Below are positions 13,833 through 19,711 of a DNA stretch of 20,808 nt, one piece after another. Each line of letters opens with the position of its first letter. The stretch's first letter is position 1. A program made the position numbers and the translations under genes. The DNA comes from Bacillota bacterium (GTDB lineage: Bacteria > Bacillota > Dehalobacteriia > UBA4068), in NCBI GenBank assembly GCA_009778255.1, contig WRKD01000210.1:1-20808 (forward strand). Reading direction: 5' to 3'. The notes below the pieces were generated by a model, which worked only from the letters and a program-made list of their open reading frames with translations, did no database searches and was not told the DNA's origin.

Positions 13833-13995
13833 GGGCGCCTCTAATAACTCCGAATTGACAGATTCACTAGCAATTTTTTCGCCTAGCAAGGCGGAGGAGC
13901 TGAAGGGTAGCCTAAAGCTACGTGAAGCGACGACAACGCAGTCTAGGCGGAAAAAAAGCAGCGAAGATGGTGATAGGTGGGTTTTTGAGGCGCCC
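13833..13995. repeat. 163-bp terminally inverted, structured repeat-like element
   Basis: It begins with GGGCGCCTC (13833-13841) and ends with its perfect complement GAGGCGCCC (13987-13995). Inside are an arm TTTTTTCGCCTAG (13874-13886) and its near-complement CTAGGCGGAAAAAA (13943-13956), a small hairpin GTAGC-ctaaa-GCTAC (13907-13921), and a competing hairpin CGCCT-agca-AGGCG (13880-13893) that uses the same bases as the long-range arm. It has no transposase and no credible ORF. The compact inverted-terminal form suggests a MITE-like or dispersed structured element; no clear target-site duplication was seen. It ends 36 bp before ogt. Copy number in the genome cannot be judged from one window. 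Confidence 0.65.
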
Positions 13996-14031
13996 ATATG
14001 TTAGATAAAGCGGTTTAAAGGAAGGTTTTGT

Positions 14032-14535
14032 ATGAAAACTACCTGCTATTATGATATGTCCATAATAAAATTCAGCCTCAGCGAGGAAGATGGCGCCTTA
14101 ACGGAGCTGGCATTTGTTACGAAAGAACAAGTAAAAAATGGGGCGGATGAAGAAACGTCTTTGTTGCGTGGAGCTGCCCTGCAAATCAAACAGTATCTTG
14201 AAGGAAGGCGCAAAGAGTTTTTTTTGCCCCTTAACCCACAAGGCACGGAATTCATGCGCTTGGTTTGGCAGGCTCTTGAAACCATTCCCTATGGAGAGAC
14301 ACGCAGCTATAAAGATATCGCCAATCAAATCGGCCATCATAAAGCATATCGCGCAGTTGGTATGGCCAATAATCGCAATCCCCTCCCCATCATCATACCC
14401 TGTCATAGAGTTATCGGGCATAATGGTTCCCTGGTGGGCTATGGAGGCGGGCTGGCTATAAAAGAACAATTGTTGCAGTTAGAGCAACGTTTCAGTCTGA
14501 AACAAGTTGCCAAAGACCATGCAGATACTCATTAA
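14032..14535 (+). CDS. ogt: Methylated-DNA--protein-cysteine S-methyltransferase (O6-alkylguanine repair)
   Basis: A suicide repair enzyme that moves alkyl groups from O6-alkylguanine in DNA to its own cysteine. 167 residues, with the small N-terminal domain (about 1-65) followed by the DNA-binding/active-site domain: FMRLVWQALETIPYGETRSYKDIA (helix-turn-helix region), the arginine-finger segment YRAVGMANNRNPLPIIIPCHR with acceptor Cys124 in PCHR, and VGYGGGLAIKEQLLQLE at the end. AAGGAAGG precedes the ATG. Its last 17 bp overlap the start of aroA, so it is translationally linked to the aromatic pathway genes, an unusual partner for a repair gene. It may be constitutively expressed from the promoter at 13801-13830. 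Confidence 0.94.
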   Translation: MKTTCYYDMSIIKFSLSEEDGALTELAFVTKEQVKNGADEETSLLRGAALQIKQYLEGRRKEFFLPLNPQGTEFMRLVWQALETIPYGETRSYKDIANQIGHHKAYRAVGMANNRNPLPIIIPCHRVIGHNGSLVGYGGGLAIKEQLLQLEQRFSLKQVAKDHADTH

Positions 14536-15793
14536 ACCGGGACCCCTGCAAGGTGAATTGAACGCCATACCTGCTAAAGCGGATGCTCATCGGCAGCTGA
14601 TTTGTGCGGCCCTTTCCCATACCCCTACTTTTATCAGCCCGGCGCCGGTTGGCAATGACATAGAAGCTACTAAGAATTGCCTTCGTCAGCTGGGCGCTAC
14701 TATTATTGAGCAAAACAAAGGCCTTCTGCTTAAACCCCAGGGGCTGGCAAGCGACTCTCTCCTGCTGAATTGTCAAGAGAGCGGCGCCACACTACGCTTC
14801 CTTTTGCCTATATGCGCAGGTTTGGGGAAAACAGCGACTTTTTGCGGTAACAAGCGTTTAGCCACGCGTCCGCTGAAAGAATTGATAAGCGTTTTACAAG
14901 AGCATGGTATTGTTTTCGAACAAAGCGTCGCTTTACCTTTTCGTATTCGCGGGCGTCTGTTAGGCGGCAAATATTGCTTACCAGGGCATATTAGCTCTCA
15001 GTATATTAGCGGGCTGCTCTTTGCCTTACCCATGGCCGATCAAGATAGTGAAATACATCTGCTTTCTCCCCTACAGGCGCCGGGTTATGTGCAAATGACA
15101 TTAAAAACACTGGCTTGTTTTGGCATAAAAATAACACAAAAAGAGGGGAATTATTCCATACCGGGCCGGCAGAAATACCACAGCCCCGGCAAAATTTTAC
15201 TGGAAGGCGATTGGTCTAACGCCGCTGTTTTTCTCGCCGCCGGCGCCTTGGCTAAAACAGTATGCATAAAGGGATTGAGCACAAATTCTTATCAGCCGGA
15301 TTCAGCAATACTACCGCTGTTGAAAGCTTTTGGGGCAAATGTAACGCAGCAAAACGATTTGATATCAGTTAGCCGCAATAAACTATACGGGCAAGAAATA
15401 GATATTGCCGCTACTGCAGATCTAGCGCCGGTACTGGCAGTATTAGGCGCATTGGCTCAAGGGCGCACCGTACTTAATAATGCCGCGCGCCTGCGCTATA
15501 AAGAAAGCGACCGCTTTAGTAGTATTTATGCTCTACTCACTTCTTTGGGCGCTATTGTAAGAAAAAATCAAGATTCTTTGCTCATTGAGGGGCAAAACAT
15601 TCTTCAAGGCGGCATGATACAAAACTTTGCAGATCATCGGCTGGTAATGGCGGCAGCGCTGGCTGCCTGCGCCTGCCGCAAAGAAGTGACTATAGATGGG
15701 GCTATGGCAGTTAAAAAATCGTATCCCGCTTTTTTTGAAGATTATTGCAGCTTGGGCGGAAATATAACCTGTATGGAAAGTATTGCGCCTTAA
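14519..15793 (+). CDS. aroA: 3-phosphoshikimate 1-carboxyvinyltransferase (EPSP synthase)
   Basis: Joins phosphoenolpyruvate to shikimate-3-phosphate in the sixth step of the shikimate pathway. 424 residues from ATG 14519, normal length. Visible elements are the entry motif IPAKADAHRQL (K20, R25), ESGATLRFLLP, TRPLKEL, the substrate loop SSQYISGLLFALP, and DLAPVLAVLGALAQG...RYKESDR with the catalytic Asp and Glu, then FADHRLVMA and KKSYPAFFED. One oddity: the Ser that normally follows the first-motif lysine (KS-x-x-HR) is Ala21. The gene overlaps ogt by 17 bp and has no strong ribosome binding site of its own, so coupled translation is likely. An in-frame TTG at 14507 is an alternative start. 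The protein is cytoplasmic and its product feeds aroC directly downstream. Confidence 0.95.
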   Translation: MQILIKPGPLQGELNAIPAKADAHRQLICAALSHTPTFISPAPVGNDIEATKNCLRQLGATIIEQNKGLLLKPQGLASDSLLLNCQESGATLRFLLPICAGLGKTATFCGNKRLATRPLKELISVLQEHGIVFEQSVALPFRIRGRLLGGKYCLPGHISSQYISGLLFALPMADQDSEIHLLSPLQAPGYVQMTLKTLACFGIKITQKEGNYSIPGRQKYHSPGKILLEGDWSNAAVFLAAGALAKTVCIKGLSTNSYQPDSAILPLLKAFGANVTQQNDLISVSRNKLYGQEIDIAATADLAPVLAVLGALAQGRTVLNNAARLRYKESDRFSSIYALLTSLGAIVRKNQDSLLIEGQNILQGGMIQNFADHRLVMAAALAACACRKEVTIDGAMAVKKSYPAFFEDYCSLGGNITCMESIAP

Positions 15794-15808
15794 GCCGGAG
15801 GAAAGCTA

Positions 15809-16900
15809 ATGACTTCAACTTGGGGTAAAATGCTCAAAATGACCCTCTTTGGACAATCCCACGGAGTGGCATTAGGTTTAGTGCTGGATGGCTTACCGGC
15901 TGGTTTTCACCTGGATACTCAGCGTCTGCAGGCATTTATGTGGCGTCGCGCCCCCGGCTTAGAAGAATGGACGAGCAGCCGCCAAGAGCAAGATAAGCCG
16001 CAGTTTATCTGCGGGCTGAAAGATGATACTATCACCGGTACGCCTTTAGCCGCTTTGATCTATAATCAGGACAGCAATAGCGCAGATTATCAAAGCTGGC
16101 AAAATATAGCGCGCCCGGGCCACGCCGATTTTACGGTTTTTGCTCGTTATGGTATGCAAGCGGAACTTATAGGGGGCGGGTTTTTTTCCGGAAGATTAAC
16201 TGCGCCTTTATGTCTTGCCGGAGGCATAGCCATGCAAATTCTGGAGCAACAAAATATTTATATAGGCGCGCATATACAAGAAATTGGCGGCATTATAGAT
16301 AGTTCATACGACCCTATTTTGCTTACCAAAGAGCAATTGCTTATAGCGGGGTCAAGAGATTTCCCCGTAAATGACCTGCCGATGGGGGAACAAATGAAGA
16401 AATCTATACGAAAAGCGCAGCAAGAAAAAGATAGCTTGGGAGGCATAATAGAAGGCGCGGCGCTGGGTTTGCCAACCGGTGTGGGCAGCCCTCCTTTTGG
16501 AGGCATAGAAAACCGGCTGTCGCAAATTCTTTTTGCTATTCCAGCTTTAGTAGGTTTGGAGTTCGGCAGCGGTTTTGGCGCGGCAAAGCAACGCGGCTCG
16601 CAAAATAATGACCCCTTTATAGTAGAACAAGGACAAATCCGCACGGCGGGGAATAATCACGGCGGGGTATTAGGCGGTATCAGCAGCGGCATGCCTCTTA
16701 TATTTCGCGTTGCCATAAAGCCCACCCCCTCCATAGCAAAAGAGCAAAGAAGCGTGAATATGACAACCCTGCAGGAAACAAAAATCACTGTACAGGGAAG
16801 ACATGACCCCTGTATAGCGCCGCGCGCCTTACCCTGTGTCGTAGCGGCTACAGCACTGGCTTTACTGGATATGATGCTGGAGCAAGGAAAAATACTATAG
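15809..16900 (+). CDS. aroC: Chorismate synthase
   Basis: Converts 5-enolpyruvylshikimate-3-phosphate to chorismate using reduced FMN. 363 residues, family length. Signatures are FGQSHGVALG near residue 14 (Gln where Glu is most common in GESHG), RRAPG, ARPGHADFTVFARYG with the catalytic-region histidine, GGGFFSGRLTAPL, GSGFGAAKQRGSQNND, NNHGGVLGGISSGMP, and RHDPCIAPRALPC at the C-terminus. AGGAGGAAAG-like purines (CCGGAGGAAAGCTA) lie just before the ATG, 16 bp after the aroA stop. Its need for reduced flavin makes the riboflavin importer at 18713-19288 a metabolic neighbour, but that gene is on the other strand. Confidence 0.96.
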   Translation: MTSTWGKMLKMTLFGQSHGVALGLVLDGLPAGFHLDTQRLQAFMWRRAPGLEEWTSSRQEQDKPQFICGLKDDTITGTPLAALIYNQDSNSADYQSWQNIARPGHADFTVFARYGMQAELIGGGFFSGRLTAPLCLAGGIAMQILEQQNIYIGAHIQEIGGIIDSSYDPILLTKEQLLIAGSRDFPVNDLPMGEQMKKSIRKAQQEKDSLGGIIEGAALGLPTGVGSPPFGGIENRLSQILFAIPALVGLEFGSGFGAAKQRGSQNNDPFIVEQGQIRTAGNNHGGVLGGISSGMPLIFRVAIKPTPSIAKEQRSVNMTTLQETKITVQGRHDPCIAPRALPCVVAATALALLDMMLEQGKIL

Positions 16901-16917
16901 TAAAAGAGGATGCTATT

Positions 16918-17211
16918 ATGGATATTATTAAATTGCGCGAGCGTATAGATGCAGTAGATAAACTGCTGGTCGATTTGTTTTGCGAGCGCATGAAGCTGGC
17001 GGCTGAAGCGGGAGTAGAAAAATTTCAATTAGGATTGCCATTAAACGATGATAAACGGGAACTTGAAATAAGGAAAAAAATTGCCGGGCTGCCGGATAAA
17101 GAATTAGCTCCTTATGTTAATCAATTTTATCAGACTTTATTTCATCTTGCCAAAGAATATCAAATTTTAAGGCCGGCTATGGGTAAACAACCTGAAAAAA
17201 AATATGAGTAA
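16918..17211 (+). CDS. Chorismate mutase, AroQ type (monofunctional)
   Basis: Rearranges chorismate to prephenate on the way to phenylalanine and tyrosine. The 97-residue all-helical product fits the AroQ fold as a stand-alone domain. Catalytic positions line up with the E. coli P-protein domain: LRERID (R9), CERMKLA (R25), VEKFQLG (K35), and NDDKRELE supplying the Asp-x-x-Arg-Glu set. The C-terminal helix carries FYQTLFHLAKEYQIL. It lies 17 bp after aroC with an AGAGG ribosome binding site and overlaps aroK by 8 bp. No fused prephenate dehydratase or dehydrogenase is present. Confidence 0.9.
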   Translation: MDIIKLRERIDAVDKLLVDLFCERMKLAAEAGVEKFQLGLPLNDDKRELEIRKKIAGLPDKELAPYVNQFYQTLFHLAKEYQILRPAMGKQPEKKYE

Positions 17212-17686
17212 TAAAAATATCGTATTGATTGGCATGCCTGGCTGCGGAAAAACAGTTATTGGCCAAGCACTGGCTTCTCTGAGTGATCGGCATTTTTATG
17301 ATATAGATGTGCTGGTACATGAATTAAGCGGCCATAGTGTACTGCATATCCTAAATAAAGAAGGGGAAGCTGCTTTCCGGGTTTGGGAATATAAGGCTAC
17401 GGCGCTGGCAGCCTCATTTAATAATTGCATTATCGCCACCGGGGGCGGCGCGGTGCTAAATGAAGATAATTGCCGCGCTTTAGCAAAAAACGGAAGAATT
17501 TATTTTATCGAACGAGCTCTCAAACTACTGCCAACACAAGGCCGCCCTTTATCTGTTGATCTTCCGGCTCTTTACAAAACCCGTTTGCCCTTTTATTTAT
17601 CTTTTGCAGAAGAGATCATAAAAAATAACAATACAATAGAAATGGCAGCTCAGCTTATTCTTAAAGCTCATATGGGGCAAACCTAA
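17204..17686 (+). CDS. aroK: Shikimate kinase
   Basis: Phosphorylates shikimate at the 3-OH with ATP, supplying the substrate of aroA. 160 residues. The P-loop GMPGCGKT is at about 10-17, followed by YDIDVLV (shikimate-binding Asp), GEAAFRVWE (Arg), the TGGGAVL glycine loop near 79-84, and the lid segment TQGRPLS. Its start lies within the last codons of the chorismate mutase gene (8-bp overlap), which indicates coupled translation. It is the last gene of the ogt-aroA-aroC-aroQ-aroK run and ends 15 bp from the convergent activase gene; no clear terminator is visible between them. Confidence 0.94.
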   Translation: MSNKNIVLIGMPGCGKTVIGQALASLSDRHFYDIDVLVHELSGHSVLHILNKEGEAAFRVWEYKATALAASFNNCIIATGGGAVLNEDNCRALAKNGRIYFIERALKLLPTQGRPLSVDLPALYKTRLPFYLSFAEEIIKNNNTIEMAAQLILKAHMGQT

Positions 17687-17701
17687 GCTTAAGAAAGCGC
17701 A

Positions 17702-18637
17702 TCACCCTCTTATTTGTATATCCGCTTTACAGCTTTGCAAAATAGCGCGTTTTTGTTCTATATAGGCGGAATTTGGCGTGGGCAAATCGCGCAAAAGGTA
17801 TTCTCGGCCCAACTTATCATATGTGGCATAGCCCAAACGATGATAAGGCAAAATTTCCAAATATTTTAGCTTATGCAAGCCGGCGGCAAAAGCCGCCGTT
17901 TTACATAGATTCGATTCGTCATCGTTTATATTCGGTATCAGTGGCAAACGTATAACCAAATCGAAGGGATACGGGCTTTTATCGGCTGAAACAATATTAG
18001 CCAGTATCAAGTCATTTTTCATTCCGGTATATTGCTCATGAAGTTCGCTGTCACTATGTTTGATATCTACAAATAAAGTATTAAGATATGGCAAGGGTTT
18101 AATAGCTAAAGGCCAGGGAACACTAAAAGCGCTTTCCAAAGCGGTATTAATTCCATTCTTTCGGCATAGCTTGAACAGTTCCGTTACAAAATCTGCCTGC
18201 AACAGCGGTTCCCCACCGGATACGGTAAGGCCGCCGCCTGAATGAAAATAAAATATCTCGTCCTTAAGCACTTCATTTAGCACTTCTTGTACCGTAGCTT
18301 CATAGCCATAATTGACCAAAGCCCGGTATGGGCAAATATTTTGGCACTGTAAACTATGCCGGCACAGTTTTTTATCTACAACTATCTTCCCTTCATTATT
18401 ACGGCTTAAAGCCCGATTGCGGCAGCTTTGTATACAGGCGCCGCACTTATGGCACAGCTTGGCGGAAAAGCCGAGTTCTGCTTCCCTACCCTGCGATTCG
18501 GGCGTAGAACACCATAGGCAATGCAAATTGCATCCTTTCAGAAAAACAACCGTACGCAATCCTGCTCCATCATAAATAGAGCCTTTTTCTATACGCAATA
18601 CCATTGCCGATACTTCTTGCTTATCTATCATACGCAT
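17702..18637 (-). CDS. Glycyl-radical enzyme activating protein (radical SAM)
   Basis: 311 residues. A radical-SAM activase that would place a glycyl radical on a partner enzyme (pyruvate formate-lyase, diol dehydratase or similar). The SAM cluster motif is C36-NLH-C40-LW-C43, preceded by GAGLRTVVFLKG and followed by the SAM-binding GGLTVSGGEPLLQ (about 135-147). Between them is a ferredoxin-like insert: C62, C65, C68 and C72 form a full CxxCxxCxxxC set, but the second set reads C92-RHSLQ-C98-QNI-C102-P, with Ser95 where a fourth Cys is expected. AAGGAGG lies eight bases before the ATG. It follows ribU by about 75 bp and may share the FMN-controlled transcript. No glycyl-radical enzyme gene occurs in the window, so the target is unknown. 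Confidence 0.88.
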   Translation of the reverse strand: MRMIDKQEVSAMVLRIEKGSIYDGAGLRTVVFLKGCNLHCLWCSTPESQGREAELGFSAKLCHKCGACIQSCRNRALSRNNEGKIVVDKKLCRHSLQCQNICPYRALVNYGYEATVQEVLNEVLKDEIFYFHSGGGLTVSGGEPLLQADFVTELFKLCRKNGINTALESAFSVPWPLAIKPLPYLNTLFVDIKHSDSELHEQYTGMKNDLILANIVSADKSPYPFDLVIRLPLIPNINDDESNLCKTAAFAAGLHKLKYLEILPYHRLGYATYDKLGREYLLRDLPTPNSAYIEQKRAILQSCKADIQIRG

Positions 18638-18712
18638 CCATATAGCCTCCTTGCCGCTATAATCGCTGCTGAAAAGTATTAATCGATGCTCATAGCCTGT
18701 ATCACTGGTTTT

Positions 18713-19288
18713 TTACTGTACCCTTCCTTTTAGGGCTATGCGCAGGCTTTTGAAGATAAGGAAGAACAATACCGAGGTCAAACCGGCTTTAATAAGATTA
18801 AAAGGCAGTAAAACGGGAAGGATTAAAGCCGTCACGGCTTTTATGGGCATACCGAAGAGTAATGGAGTAAAAATTAGGTTAAGCGGTATCATCAGCGCTG
18901 TCATAGCCACGCCGCCGGCAATCAAACTTATAATAAGGCTGCGATTAGTTTTACCCCAAGAGCGGTAGAGTAAAGCGGCAATTACTACCAGGGCACCTGA
19001 AGCAGCCATATGCATTATGAAGCCGATTATGCCATTACCACCCAGCATAAAAGCTTGAATAGCGCTAACCACCGTCAATATCAACAACCCGGCTATCGGG
19101 CCAATTAAATAAGCGCCCAGCAGTATCGGAACATCTGCAACATCATAAACCAAATAGGGGGCTGCTGCTATCAGCGGTATTTGCACAAAAATAATCAATA
19201 CTACCGCCACGGCAGCCAGCATACCCATTTGCGCTAACTGCGACACCGAAAATCGGCTTTTTGATCCTGCCTTTTGCTTTTCCTTCAT
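18713..19288 (-). CDS. ribU: Riboflavin ECF transporter S component
   Basis: The substrate-binding membrane subunit that, with the shared EcfT and two ATPase subunits (not in this window), imports riboflavin. 191 residues with about six hydrophobic helices. The family region PYLVYDVADVPILLGAYLIGPIAGLLI and the later GFIMHMAASG segment fit RibU. ATG 19288 is used because GGAGGATACTA stands directly before it; the open frame continues upstream to 19411 only by reading through the terminator and riboswitch. The FMN riboswitch at 19400-19620 and terminator at 19324-19348 give the regulation: high FMN should end transcription before ribU. Confidence 0.93.
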   Translation of the reverse strand: MKEKQKAGSKSRFSVSQLAQMGMLAAVAVVLIIFVQIPLIAAAPYLVYDVADVPILLGAYLIGPIAGLLILTVVSAIQAFMLGGNGIIGFIMHMAASGALVVIAALLYRSWGKTNRSLIISLIAGGVAMTALMIPLNLIFTPLLFGMPIKAVTALILPVLLPFNLIKAGLTSVLFFLIFKSLRIALKGRVQ

Positions 19289-19323
19289 TAGTATCCTCCT
19301 TTTGCCGTCTTGCTCTAACAATG

Positions 19324-19348
19324 AAAAGCCCCGCTTATAAGGCGGGGC
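19324..19348 (-). terminator. Riboswitch-controlled intrinsic terminator before ribU
   Basis: On the minus strand GCCCCGC (19342-19348) pairs with GCGGGGC (19328-19334) around a seven-base loop, followed by TTTT (19324-19327). It lies between the FMN aptamer and the ribU ribosome binding site, where an expression platform is expected. The T run is short but the stem is all G-C. Confidence 0.8.
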
Positions 19349-19399
19349 ATTGCTTAACCCGGAAATACCTGCACATAGATGGCAAACCGGCCTTAAGCC

Positions 19400-19620
19400 C
19401 TCTTCTTTCATCCGGACTATACCGTCGGCTTCGGAATCTCACCGAATCTGCTTTATACTGCTTTTTTATTGATTTCGCACTATAGTTAATAATGCGAGCG
19501 ATAAAAAGCAATACTACCGGTTCACGCTTAGAAATTAATCATGAATCGCTATAGCTCGCGGGCTTAACGGTTTATAGCCGTATCACCGCCGGTGGGGAAT
19601 TGCACCCCGCCCCGAAGACA
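19400..19620 (-). promoter_or_regulatory. FMN riboswitch (RFN element)
   Basis: Read on the minus strand, the element opens with CTTCGGGGCGGGGTGCAA, TTCCCCACCGGCGGTGATA and CCCGCGAGC. It closes with GATTCGGTGAGATTCCG, AAGCCGACGGTATAGTC and CGGATGAAAGAAGAGG. These are the conserved RFN blocks in the right order, and the 5' CTTC and 3' GAAG-type ends form P1. The variable stem between the CGCGAGC and GATTCGG blocks is about 100 nt (19452-19553), much longer than usual. It senses FMN and controls ribU downstream through the terminator at 19324-19348. Confidence 0.95.
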
Positions 19621-19636
19621 GCATATATTTTTATTT

Positions 19637-19665
19637 ATTATAAAACACAGGATGCAAAACGTCAA
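19637..19665 (-). promoter_or_regulatory. Sigma-A-type promoter of the FMN riboswitch-ribU transcript
   Basis: On the minus strand TTGACG (19660-19665) precedes a perfect TATAAT (19637-19642) by exactly 17 bp. Transcription would start about 10 bases before the aptamer. Confidence 0.8.
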
Positions 19666-19711
19666 GTCAATTACTAACTATTAATTTTTGTTTGAAGCTC
19701 TTTATATAAGT

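Noticed and set aside
13782..13997. 71-residue minus-strand ORF covering the inverted-repeat element
   Set aside because: It lies entirely over the structured noncoding element and its arms, lacks a ribosome binding site, and its Ser/Arg-rich composition reflects the repeat sequence, not a protein family.
14098..14469. Overlapping ORFs on both strands inside ogt
   Set aside because: They are other-frame shadows of the conserved alkyltransferase, which has an intact PCHR active site.
19289..19411. N-terminal extension of RibU
   Set aside because: These codons read through the terminator hairpin and the 3' end of the FMN aptamer; the strong ribosome binding site fits ATG 19288.
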